From Planctomycetia bacterium (GTDB taxonomy: Bacteria; Planctomycetota; Planctomycetia; Planctomycetales; Planctomycetaceae): a stretch of 35,091 nt of DNA. Below are positions 15,940 to 23,636 of this stretch, in pieces. The stretch covers positions 1-35,091 of the forward strand of contig JAPLNX010000242.1 in assembly GCA_026400935.1 (NCBI GenBank). Reading direction: 5' to 3'. Below the pieces are notes generated by a model. It ran no database searches. It was not told where the DNA came from and saw only the letters and a program-made list of their open reading frames with translations. A program made the translations under genes and the position numbers. How positions within the stretch are numbered: the first letter of the stretch is position 1; each line of letters opens with the position of its first letter.

Positions 15940-16407
15940 GTGGAAAAACTCCGTGAGCATTTGGGAACCGACGGACAGCCAGCAAAAGCAAGCATAAAGC
16001 GACTGGCAACAGATACCGCGTTGACGACCGCTGAACTGCGTGATTTTGTGCGAAACTTGAAGGGACGAAGCCCTCAAGAGGTCATGGGAATCGTTTCGTC
16101 GAGCGCATTGGCTCAAGCGGTGATCGGCTCGACGATTGGGTCGGTCGCACTGATTGGCGTGCTAACGATCGGTCCATACCTTTTGTTCGGTCCACCGAAA
16201 GCCAAGGCCGCAAAGCCGGTGGCAGCCGTCGCTGAAGCGGATCCAGCCAAAACCAGTGCCGCGAAATCAGCGGCCAGCTCCGACACTCCGTCGGAAGAAG
16301 ACGTGAAGAAGGCCAGTAAGGCGATGGGCTTGGACGAAACGAAGACCGCTGATCCGAAAAAGAATCCGCTCGACAAGTTGGACAACCTGCTCGACAAGTT
16401 GGAATAA
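15940..16407 (+). CDS. Small single-helix membrane protein of the ExbBD block, unknown
   Basis: This 155-residue protein starts at GTG 15940 with AGGGG a few bases upstream and only 9 bp after the second exbD, so it is almost surely co-translated. It has a cytoplasmic-looking helical N-terminus of about 45 residues, a hydrophobic stretch (about 55-85, including IGSVALIGVLTIGPYLLFG), then an Ala/Lys/Ser-rich linker (about 86-130) and an amphipathic C-terminal tail (NPLDKLDNLLDKLE). I recognise no family. Its place between ExbD and DUF4159 genes and its one-helix, long-linker plan would suit a small motor-associated subunit or tether, but that is inference. Confidence 0.75.
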   Translation: MEKLREHLGTDGQPAKASIKRLATDTALTTAELRDFVRNLKGRSPQEVMGIVSSSALAQAVIGSTIGSVALIGVLTIGPYLLFGPPKAKAAKPVAAVAEADPAKTSAAKSAASSDTPSEEDVKKASKAMGLDETKTADPKKNPLDKLDNLLDKLE

Positions 16408-16447
16408 GCGATTCGATTCATCACGAGAGTTTGGAGATCGTCGAGCC

Positions 16448-17971
16448 ATGTTTCCGCACCTAACATTCCCACCCAAGCTGTTGAAGCAGACTGCTATTTA
16501 TGTGGCAGTTTGGTTTTTGTGCTTGGTGGATTGGATGTGGGGCCGTTCCATCGAGACGTGGTGGCGAGCGTGGCCGGAAGGAGTTTGGTTCGCGCTGAGC
16601 ATTCCAGTGTCGGCGTGTTGGATGTCTTGGGCCGGATGGAAGTGTGGCCCAGAAGATGACCGATCAGTCTTTTTGGTGCGGCGTCATTTGGTCTGGAGCG
16701 TCGTAGCAATCTTCGCTTGGCAACTTGCTGTCTTTCTAGCGGACGCTTGCGACTTGCACACTGTGCGAGTCAGCCTGGCCAATTGGGGCGTTTGGAGTTT
16801 TTACTTTCTAGGGATGCTGTGGGTCGTTTGGTTGGTCGAGAGAGCGTCACATTTTTACGAAGAGCAGCGTTACGCACGTCTCCGACAAGAACACCCACAA
16901 GCCTTCGAGTTCGCTAGATCAGGACATCGAGCGACGCATGATGATGAGCAAGACAAAGAGCGAGTCCATAACCCACTGGATCCACATGCTTGGTACTTTG
17001 GACGACGTTCGCGGAAGCTGAATCAGTCGCTGGCATGGATGTCGGGCTACTCGATCTGCTTCTTGATTGCGTTCTTGGTCTTCACGCAAATGGGTGGTTG
17101 CACGGACATCTATGAAATGCCAGCTGGCGGTGGCCAACAGGCTCAGATCGCACAGGCTGTGAAGATTCAGAAAGTCATCAAGAAAAAGTTCGTCGTGAAT
17201 CCATTCTCGGCGATCAGCTTCAAAGTACCGCCGATCGACGAGATCAAGTTGCAACTTCAAGAGGTGACACAGCACGCATACACGGTCGGATATGGCCAAG
17301 GGGCCGGTGCCGGTTTCGCTGGCGGAACCAGCCAAGGAAAGGTCCGTTTCCTGCGATTGGAATACGGTGGTGGCGACTGGGATCAAGACATGAGCGCGTT
17401 CGCCGGCGAGAATATGCTGCGGGAATATGGCCTGCGAACAAAGCAAAAGGTCGCTGAGAAAGAAGAAACTCGCACGATCGGGCAACTCAAGGCTTTCGCT
17501 GCCGAGAAGTCACCGCCGCTGATGTATCTAACCGGCGAGAAGAATATTTCGATCACGGCAAACGAGGCCAAAATCCTCCGCGAGTATCTGCTCGACAAGC
17601 ATGGCATGTTGTTCCTCGACAACGGCGGGAGCGGCCACTTCCACAACCAGATGTTGGCCATGATGCGGCAAGTGCTTCCTAATATCCGTCCCACGCCAGT
17701 TCCGCTGGACGATCTGATTCACCGCATTCCGTATCCGATTCCGTTCCTGCCATACGTCGCACCTCACGGTGGCAAAGAGGCGCTCGGCTGGCGTGTCGAT
17801 GGCCGCCTCGTTGCTTACTATCACCCCGGCGACATCGGCGACGCTTGGGCCGATGGCCATGCGGGTGTCAAACCGGAAATCTACGAGTTCTGCTACCAGC
17901 TTGGCGTGAACGTCATTGCTTACGCCCACACCGAATATTCAAAGTGGTTGGTGTCGCGAATGAAGAAGTAA
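16448..17971 (+). CDS. Membrane-anchored DUF4159 protein
   Basis: A 507-residue protein. The N-terminal 220 residues have about five hydrophobic helices, starting near residue 12 (AIYVAVWFLCLVDWMW) and ending with SLAWMSGYSICFLIAFLVFT near 195-216. A linker with a GGG segment and a basic stretch (KIQKVIKKKF) leads to the DUF4159 domain (about 297-505), which opens VRFLRLEYGGGDWDQDM and contains LFLDNGGSGHFHNQMLAMMR and GWRVDGRLVAYYHPGDIGDA. DUF4159 has a glutamine-amidotransferase-like fold, but no function is established. Many DUF4159 proteins are simply secreted, so the multi-helix N-terminus is notable. As last gene of the ExbB/ExbD block it could be the stator-coupled effector. It converges on lptB, 34 bp away, with no clear terminator. 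Confidence 0.85.
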   Translation: MFPHLTFPPKLLKQTAIYVAVWFLCLVDWMWGRSIETWWRAWPEGVWFALSIPVSACWMSWAGWKCGPEDDRSVFLVRRHLVWSVVAIFAWQLAVFLADACDLHTVRVSLANWGVWSFYFLGMLWVVWLVERASHFYEEQRYARLRQEHPQAFEFARSGHRATHDDEQDKERVHNPLDPHAWYFGRRSRKLNQSLAWMSGYSICFLIAFLVFTQMGGCTDIYEMPAGGGQQAQIAQAVKIQKVIKKKFVVNPFSAISFKVPPIDEIKLQLQEVTQHAYTVGYGQGAGAGFAGGTSQGKVRFLRLEYGGGDWDQDMSAFAGENMLREYGLRTKQKVAEKEETRTIGQLKAFAAEKSPPLMYLTGEKNISITANEAKILREYLLDKHGMLFLDNGGSGHFHNQMLAMMRQVLPNIRPTPVPLDDLIHRIPYPIPFLPYVAPHGGKEALGWRVDGRLVAYYHPGDIGDAWADGHAGVKPEIYEFCYQLGVNVIAYAHTEYSKWLVSRMKK

Positions 17972-18005
17972 CTTCGCAGGCAAGCGGCCTGTGTTATGTG
18001 CAAAC

Positions 18006-18779
18006 TCAAGCTGCATCTTGCCCCGCATCAAACGCTTCTTTGCCTTGAATGATAGAGTCGGCATCGAAGCGTTCACCGAAGTATCGCTTGCGAGCATCCT
18101 TGTTGGCGAGGACTGATCTGGCGTCGCCACTGGCGATCACTTTACCGGCGCAGATGACATAATTTCGGTCAGTGATTGTGAGCGTCTCTCGTTCGCGGTG
18201 GTCGGTCAGCAGAATGCCGATCCCTTTATTGCGCAGACCAGCGATGATGTCTTGAATGGTGTGTATCGTGACTGGATCGATTCCGGTGAAGGGTTCGTCG
18301 AGCAGGATCAAGACAGGGTCGGTTGAGAGACAGCGGGCGATTTCTAATCGTCGTCGTTCACCGCCCGACAATGTCGATGCGATTTGGCGTCGCTTTTCGG
18401 TCAAACCAAACTCTTGCAGCAAGTGGTCGATCTTGTCACGACGTTCGGCTCGGGTCATCGGCAGGAATTCGAGCACGGCGGAAATGTTTTGCTCGACCGT
18501 CAGCTTGATGAAAATGCTTTCGTCTTGCGGCAGATAGCCCATGCCCGCTTGGGCTCGTTTATACATTGGCCATTGAGTCACCTCGAGGCCGTTCAAGAAG
18601 ACTTGTCCTTCGGTCGGAGAAACCATTCCGCATGACATTCGGAACGAGGTTGTCTTGCCAGCTCCGTTGGGACCGAGCAGTCCTACGATCTCGCCCCGAT
18701 CAACTGTGAAATCAACACCATCCACCGCACGCTTGCCGGGATAATCTTTCACCAGTCCGTGGCATTCCAGCAAAGCCAT
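18006..18779 (-). CDS. lptB: LPS export ABC transporter ATP-binding protein LptB
   Basis: A 257-residue ABC ATPase with Walker A GPNGAGKT (36-43), Q-loop region YLPQDESIF (82-90), signature LSGGE (137-141), Walker B VLILLDEP (156-163) and H-loop His194. The Walker B context TGIDPVTIHTIQDII, the LLTDHRERETL segment and the end 'ARKRYFGERF' match LptB, which powers lipopolysaccharide extraction from the inner membrane by LptF/LptG. Here the usual 'TDHNVRETL' reads TDHRERETL. AAGGAAG upstream of the ATG is a good ribosome site. It is the last gene of a minus-strand set after two signal peptidases. The lptC/lptA and lptFG partners are not in the window. Confidence 0.9.
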   Translation of the reverse strand: MALLECHGLVKDYPGKRAVDGVDFTVDRGEIVGLLGPNGAGKTTSFRMSCGMVSPTEGQVFLNGLEVTQWPMYKRAQAGMGYLPQDESIFIKLTVEQNISAVLEFLPMTRAERRDKIDHLLQEFGLTEKRRQIASTLSGGERRRLEIARCLSTDPVLILLDEPFTGIDPVTIHTIQDIIAGLRNKGIGILLTDHRERETLTITDRNYVICAGKVIASGDARSVLANKDARKRYFGERFDADSIIQGKEAFDAGQDAA

Positions 18780-18849
18780 GATTTCTTCCTTGATGAGTAG
18801 GCCGGAATCCCATCCCGGTTGTAGTCACTATTGATGATCAACTGCACGA

Positions 18850-18872
18850 CACGGTTTGGAAAACCGTGCTAC
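18850..18872 (-). repeat. GTAGCAC-type hairpin overlapping the stop of signal peptidase copy 1
   Basis: Read on the minus strand it begins GTAGCAC and forms an 8-bp stem (CACGGTTT with AAACCGTG) with a 3-nt loop. The TAG of its GTAGC edge is the stop codon of the upstream signal peptidase. It shares only its edges with the other members of this repeat group; the stem sequence differs. Confidence 0.55.
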
Positions 18873-20815
18873 CGAATGCGCTGCATTCGACCGACGCCCG
18901 GATAAAACGGAAATCGGTCGCTGGGGTAATCCTTCACACTTCGTTCAACCAACTTGTCGCCCTCAGGTTTCCACTCGCTGTGATTCATGATCGGATAACC
19001 TTCGCCGTTGTTAAGAAATGGCTGCGCATGAGGCCAATAAATGAAGAACGCCTTCCCGACCAACGCCGATCGCGGCACCGCGTGACGATGTTGAGCACGA
19101 CGATCGTTGCCCCACAGGCGGCTGTCTTTGCTGCGTGGGCTGTTGTCGCCAAGCATCAGAAACTCATCCGCGCCGAGCTCAAACTTCGCATCGCGCGCAC
19201 ACGCTTTGTACGACTCGTTCCAACGAACGGGATCACTCAAGAGCGATCGCAAGTGGGGATGTGCGGAACACGGACTCCATTCATCCTGTTCGTGACCCCA
19301 CGGCGAGAAATCTTGAGGTTGCTCAACGTGGCTGCTGCGATAGTAGATGTCGCGATGAATCTGCAAATGAGCGACATCCACATTCATGCCGCGCGCCGCG
19401 ATGCCGACAGGAGTCAGATCATCGTCTTGAGGTCCGAAGTCTTCTGACTCTGGTAACGGATACTCGGCGTTCGGACCAAACGGGATCAGCTTGCCGTTGA
19501 CCCACAGACACAATCGATTATCGACGTTCGCAAATTCTAAGTGATAGTCACCGGGACCAGTGATCGACGTCGTTGCTTTGCCAAGTTCTGCTTCTTCCTC
19601 TTTGTCGCGATTCATCCAGATCAGCGAGACCAACTGCGCTTCACCGGTGTGCGGATTGATGCGGCAACGGTAGCGATGCGCTCCCTCGTTGAGTTCCAGT
19701 AACAGTTCCGAATTCTCGTCCAACTGCTTGATCTGTACGTCGCACGACAGAGTCAGATCGCCAACCCAGAAATAGGTATCGGGATCGACGTTGTTTCCTT
19801 GCGAAAATGCGTTGTAACCGCAGAAGTCCGTGATCAACTGCGGCATCGGACGACGCAACGGCTTCGCTTCTTTGGGCGGCTTGCGACCGAAATCGTCGAG
19901 TGAGTCTCGTTCATCAGTAGCTTGGTCAGCATCACTTTCGATGACGCTTCTCCATGTGTCTGAGTTCGGAACGTAGTGCCGATATCGCAGCCAATGAATT
20001 CCTTTGGCTGTCCCCGCTCCGTCCAAGCGGAAGGAATGGTTATCTTTTTGCGGTTGCCAACCATCAGTTGTTTCACTCCAACCGGCGATAACGCCAGAAT
20101 TGGCTCCATCGTCATCGATCTCGTCGGCTTGTTTGCTGTGATCAGTATCACGTACGACCGTAGTCCAGCGGTGCGGCCAACCTTTTTCGAGCAGCGGTGT
20201 TTCTGGATAGTCGTTGTCGTAGACGAGGATTTGCAGTTCACGTTGCTTGTACGGATCAGTCTTGCGCAGGACACGAACTTCCCCATCTTTTTCAACGCGA
20301 TGCAGGTCACCTTGTCGAATGAGGATCGTCTCGCCTGCGAGTCCGACGAGCCGTTTGATGTAGTTAGTCTTCGGTTCTTCCGGGTACTTGAAGACGACAA
20401 CGTCCCAACGGCGAGGTTCCTTCAATTCATAAGGAAACTTGTTGACCAAAATCCGATCGCCGCGAAACACCGGAGCGTTCTTGATCGAATTCGGGGCGCG
20501 ACAATTAGGACAAAGTGATGTTTCCAAACGACTGCGGAGGTATCCGGCGTCATCCACTTCTTCGCTCGCACCGATCGTGATGAGATGCCCGCACTGATCG
20601 CAGTTGGTTTCTTTATGACGACCGTAAAGCGTTGGGGCCATTGAGCCAGTCGGGATCACAAACGCTTCAGCCTCGAAGGCGCGGAAGAGAAATGCGAGTA
20701 AGAAAGCAACGACGATCGATTCGACCGTTTCGCGCATGCTCTCTTGGCGAGCGGCGGGCTTTTTCGAGTTGGAGGCATCGGATGAGTTCGGCTTTGTCGG
20801 ATTGGAAGAAGGCAT
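18869..20815 (-). CDS. lepB: Signal peptidase I, expanded (zinc-ribbon and LamG-like insertions), copy 1
   Basis: A 648-residue membrane-bound serine protease of the S26 family, which removes signal peptides after Sec/Tat export. ATG 20815 is preferred; an ATG at 20851 extends the frame into a palindromic repeat. After a Ser/Lys/Pro-rich start and one helix (about 31-50) come the nucleophile in PTGSMAPTL (Ser58) and the general base in YIKRLVGLAGE (Lys154). Two CxxC pairs (Cys72/75 and Cys102/105) lie between them, a likely zinc ribbon. The C-terminal box is GDNSPRSKDSRLWG. Between Lys154 and this box lie about 400 residues, far longer than in E. coli LepB, including a beta-sandwich stretch resembling LamG/concanavalin-type domains (DPDTYFWVGDLTLSCDVQIK; DYHLEFANVDNRLCLWVNGK). 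It follows the second signal peptidase gene on the same strand. Confidence 0.9.
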   Translation of the reverse strand: MPSSNPTKPNSSDASNSKKPAARQESMRETVESIVVAFLLAFLFRAFEAEAFVIPTGSMAPTLYGRHKETNCDQCGHLITIGASEEVDDAGYLRSRLETSLCPNCRAPNSIKNAPVFRGDRILVNKFPYELKEPRRWDVVVFKYPEEPKTNYIKRLVGLAGETILIRQGDLHRVEKDGEVRVLRKTDPYKQRELQILVYDNDYPETPLLEKGWPHRWTTVVRDTDHSKQADEIDDDGANSGVIAGWSETTDGWQPQKDNHSFRLDGAGTAKGIHWLRYRHYVPNSDTWRSVIESDADQATDERDSLDDFGRKPPKEAKPLRRPMPQLITDFCGYNAFSQGNNVDPDTYFWVGDLTLSCDVQIKQLDENSELLLELNEGAHRYRCRINPHTGEAQLVSLIWMNRDKEEEAELGKATTSITGPGDYHLEFANVDNRLCLWVNGKLIPFGPNAEYPLPESEDFGPQDDDLTPVGIAARGMNVDVAHLQIHRDIYYRSSHVEQPQDFSPWGHEQDEWSPCSAHPHLRSLLSDPVRWNESYKACARDAKFELGADEFLMLGDNSPRSKDSRLWGNDRRAQHRHAVPRSALVGKAFFIYWPHAQPFLNNGEGYPIMNHSEWKPEGDKLVERSVKDYPSDRFPFYPGVGRMQRIR

Positions 20816-20851
20816 GTTAAGTTCAGCTTTCCGTCTGGTTGATCGCGTCAT

Positions 20852-20940
20852 TAACCCGAAGCGTGAGCGAGGGCGAACGCTTCAAGTGATTCCGATTACA
20901 AACGATTTGAAGTGATCGCCCTCGCTCACGCTTTGGGTTA
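20852..20940. repeat. 89-bp palindromic NPKRERG-type repeat between the signal peptidase genes
   Basis: Arms of 25 bp (20852-20876, starting TAACCCGAAGCGTGAGCG, and 20916-20940) pair with one mismatch, and a second short stem (CTTCAA with TTGAAG) lies inside. A related copy is embedded in the neighbouring signal peptidase gene at 21773-21862, and a degenerate arm lies after ftsK at 30765-30790. In one frame the arm reads NPKRERG. Confidence 0.85.
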
Positions 20941-20955
20941 GCGATTTGTCGAAGG

Positions 20956-22494
20956 TCAGCGAATGTACCGGATGCGTCCCCAGTCGGGAACGCGGATGTG
21001 CCATTCGGAAGAACCGAGTTTGATTCGACCAGGTTGTGACGGCAGATGCACCATAAAGGGTTTTCCCAAGAGCATGTGGTCTTGCACAACTGCGTCCGGC
21101 CAACTGCGACTGTCGAGTGAGACCGGGCTGTTGTCTCCCAGGAAAAAATATTCGTTGTCCCCCAGTTGATGCGGTTCTTTGACGCCATGTTTCGCGTCGC
21201 CGCGTGTGTAATAGACGTCTCGATACAAGACCAAATCTCGCACAGAAACTTGCAGGTCACTCGCCCCAAACCGAACTGCGACCGGCCCAGATTCAGCGTT
21301 ACCAACGGTAAGCCCCTCATTCGTTCGAAGCGGAAGTTTCTGAGAAAAAATTGTATCGCCATCGATGGCAACCAGAATTTGTCGATCGAAGAGAGACATC
21401 TCTAGCAACATTTGCCGCCGCCAAAGTTGGTTCGCCAACTTGGTGACATGCAGCGGTTTGTCGTTGTTGGCCGCGTACAGGCTCAGTTCACGAGTATCCG
21501 CGTTGAGCCGCAACTCAAACGCCTCCCAGCCGTCGTGCATCACGAGTATGAACTCGCCACGACCGCTGTGTAATTCCAACTGCATCGATGACATCAAGTC
21601 GCGACTCCAAAATCTCGACGATCTTTCTGAGAGGCCGTTGTAAGCGTAATCATCCGCTGGCCATTGTGGACCGCGCGCTTTCGGGAGTTTCGTACCATCA
21701 CGTTGCGGCGCGTCGCCTCGATAATTGACCCAATCGAATGTGGGTTGAGTCGCGGAGGTTTTTGACTCGAAGTGATTCGCAGTGTCAGTGAGGGCGGATT
21801 CTTCACTCGACCCCCTCTTCGGCGAGTCTTGAACCGTTCCCCCTCGTTCACGCTTCGGGTTACGAAGGTCGAACCCGTTTGAGAGTGTTTGCCACGGTTC
21901 ATCGGCTTGCCAACGTAGATCGTCCCAACCGTCGGGGTGATGTTGCTGCGAGCAGATCGGGATGCGCGTGCTCCGTTGTTCGGCGAGGTTCTTGCGAATC
22001 AAGTCGCCGTTGATGAAAACGTCTCCGGCATTGACTTGGATTGCTTCGCCTGGCAGGCCGACGACTCGCTTCACGTAAGCTTGAACGGGGCGACTCGGAT
22101 TCTGGAAGACGACGACTTCCCAGCGATTCGGCTGACGAAAAAGATATGCCAACTTTTGCACGAGCAGTTGATCTCCCTCGTTGCGAGGAACGTGCTCAAG
22201 GTCAATCTGTGTCTGTCCGCAATTCGGGCAGGAGACCGGCCCGTTGGATTCATAGGTTTCGTCGACAGGAACGCCAACGGCGAACGAAAAACGACAATCG
22301 GGACAAACGACTTGCTTGTGATAGCCCAACAAATAAGGGGCCATCGAACCAGTCGAGATGATGTAACCTTCGACGGCAAACGATCGCACAAGCAGCACTG
22401 CAATCGCCAGCGAGATGAGCGACTCAACGACATACCGCAACCCGCCTTCATGGCGCGGTTGCGGAGCAACAGTTTGTTGATCGGGCTCAGACAT
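20956..22494 (-). CDS. lepB: Signal peptidase I, expanded, copy 2, with in-frame repeat insertion
   Basis: A 512-residue S26 signal peptidase, paralogous to the next gene on the strand. One helix (about 22-40) precedes the nucleophile in STGSMAPYL (Ser50); the general base is Lys142 in YVKRVVGLPGE; the C-terminal box is GDNSPVSLDSRSWP. Two CxxC pairs (Cys64/67 and Cys89/92) again sit between Ser and Lys, and a LamG-like beta stretch (about 300-440, for example FILVMHDGWEAFELRLNADT) lies before the final box. Residues about 211-240 (beginning RNPKRERG) are the translation of a palindromic repeat inserted in frame in the variable loop. No strong ribosome site is seen before the ATG. It follows an unknown membrane protein gene by about 80 bp and is probably in the same operon. 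Confidence 0.9.
   Translation of the reverse strand: MSEPDQQTVAPQPRHEGGLRYVVESLISLAIAVLLVRSFAVEGYIISTGSMAPYLLGYHKQVVCPDCRFSFAVGVPVDETYESNGPVSCPNCGQTQIDLEHVPRNEGDQLLVQKLAYLFRQPNRWEVVVFQNPSRPVQAYVKRVVGLPGEAIQVNAGDVFINGDLIRKNLAEQRSTRIPICSQQHHPDGWDDLRWQADEPWQTLSNGFDLRNPKRERGGTVQDSPKRGSSEESALTDTANHFESKTSATQPTFDWVNYRGDAPQRDGTKLPKARGPQWPADDYAYNGLSERSSRFWSRDLMSSMQLELHSGRGEFILVMHDGWEAFELRLNADTRELSLYAANNDKPLHVTKLANQLWRRQMLLEMSLFDRQILVAIDGDTIFSQKLPLRTNEGLTVGNAESGPVAVRFGASDLQVSVRDLVLYRDVYYTRGDAKHGVKEPHQLGDNEYFFLGDNSPVSLDSRSWPDAVVQDHMLLGKPFMVHLPSQPGRIKLGSSEWHIRVPDWGRIRYIR
21773..21862. repeat. 90-bp palindromic repeat embedded in frame in signal peptidase copy 2
   Basis: The right arm (21839-21862) is a close match to the 20852-20940 arm and the left arm (from 21773) matches 17 of 24 positions of it. 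The element is exactly 90 nt, 30 codons, and introduces no stop. Its coding product is hydrophilic (RNPKRERGGTVQDSPKRGSS). Confidence 0.75.
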
Positions 22495-22575
22495 CGCAGT
22501 GACAAGGCTAAATGTGTTTACGAAAAAACGGACGCGGAGTTGTACTGGCTGAAGTCAAACACCCAAAGGCGAATG

Positions 22576-23277
22576 TCAAACCCCAGTCGGCGGGTCAAGC
22601 AGTGTCGAATGGTGTGGACGTCCTTCGATGTCGGCGAGCAATTCTTCGCGGCGGGCGGCGACTTCTGCGTCGAAGGAGGCCAGAACATCCAACGCCCGGT
22701 CACGCGATGTGACCAAGCCGATAACGAGATATTGCGCGATCGCGATGCTGTAACAAATCCAGCCGGCCGGACCTTTGTTAAAGACACAGACGATCGCAAA
22801 CACCGGCGACGTGCGGCTGAGATAAATGCAGCAAATGCCCCACAGCCATGCGCGCCAGTTTTGACGCACTTCACGCACGACCGCGCGCGGTCCTTTGCTT
22901 TTCACTTTCGGTGGACCGGAATGAATCAGACGAAAGAGTTCTTGATCGGGCATCCCCTCAATGCAACCAATCGCCAGCATCAGCCGCAGTCCAAACAACA
23001 CAGCGTCGACCAATGTTTCTAGGCGATAGTTAATCTTTGCAGTCTGAAACAAGACTTCTTCCATGTTGTGCGTGGCAATCATCAGCAAGATTGATGCGCG
23101 AAACCATTGTGACAAATCTTTTTCCAACTCTTCGCTGATGACCTCAACCCGCATCAGGTATTTCAAAATGACGCGAAAGATCGGGATCGCCACCAGCTTG
23201 ATGACCAATCGCATGATCGGCTTTGTCACCACTCGGATGAGCGGCAGGTTGAAGATCCACTGAACCAGATATCCCAC
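22576..23277 (-). CDS. Conserved-looking membrane protein of unknown function, first in signal peptidase operon
   Basis: A 233-residue protein starting at GTG 23277, with AAAGGAAC about 8 bases upstream. The N-terminus has hydrophobic/basic segments (LVQWIFNLPLIRVVTKPIMR, then LVIKLVAIPIFRVILKYLMR). A soluble helical part follows (VISEELEKDLSQWFRASILL), then hydrophobic stretches near residues 90-105 (VDAVLFGLRLMLAIGCIEGM) and 145-190 (WLWGICCIYLSRTSPVFAIV; YSIAIAQYLVIGLV), and a charged tail. I do not recognise a family or catalytic motif. Its same-strand position about 80 bp before two signal peptidases and lptB points to an envelope or export role, but nothing specific can be claimed. Confidence 0.7.
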   Translation of the reverse strand: MGYLVQWIFNLPLIRVVTKPIMRLVIKLVAIPIFRVILKYLMRVEVISEELEKDLSQWFRASILLMIATHNMEEVLFQTAKINYRLETLVDAVLFGLRLMLAIGCIEGMPDQELFRLIHSGPPKVKSKGPRAVVREVRQNWRAWLWGICCIYLSRTSPVFAIVCVFNKGPAGWICYSIAIAQYLVIGLVTSRDRALDVLASFDAEVAARREELLADIEGRPHHSTLLDPPTGV

Positions 23278-23402
23278 AGCAATTTGTTCCTTTTACGAGC
23301 CTTTCGCTTCCGTGTCTTTCTGCGTGTTCTGTGGTCAGAATCCAGAACGGTGTGCGGTTTGAAAATTTAAAAGCGTGAAAGTTCGCAGCACTGGAGGCAA
23401 GA

Positions 23403-23576
23403 ATGTCGGAGCAGAATCAAAGCGGAAGATCGTCCGAGTTGTCGGAGTCCATTTCAGAAACCTGCCAACCGGGATGCCCGGTCTGTGGCGGAGTGTTATT
23501 GGAGATCAGACACAAGCTGCAATGCTCGCAGTGTCACACCATTTGCGAGACCTGCTGCGAAGGTGGTCGAGGATAA
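23403..23576 (+). CDS. 57-residue zinc-ribbon protein
   Basis: A very short gene with an excellent ribosome site (GGAGG, 23393-23397, five bases before ATG). The first 20 residues are Ser/Glu-rich and probably disordered. The rest carries eight cysteines: CQPGCPVCGG, then LQCSQCHTICETCCEGGRG at the end. The CPVC and CSQC pairs, 16 residues apart, make a likely zinc ribbon, and the CETCCEGGRG tail is distinctive. I have the impression that similar mini-proteins occur in other planctomycetes, but no formal family name comes to mind. It lies 60 bp before the DUF455 gene on the same strand, so the two are probably co-transcribed. The divergent gene across about 125 bp is the membrane protein of the signal peptidase operon. 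Confidence 0.75.
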   Translation: MSEQNQSGRSSELSESISETCQPGCPVCGGVLLEIRHKLQCSQCHTICETCCEGGRG

Positions 23577-23636
23577 GCCGAACTGATTGGGGTTGGGCAA
23601 AATTGTGTGAATAAAGGCTCAGGGGAAAGACGGACA

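Noticed and set aside
21937-23022. Plus-strand open frame of 361 codons
   Set aside because: Opposite to signal peptidase copy 2 and the unknown membrane protein, both with clear motifs on the minus strand.
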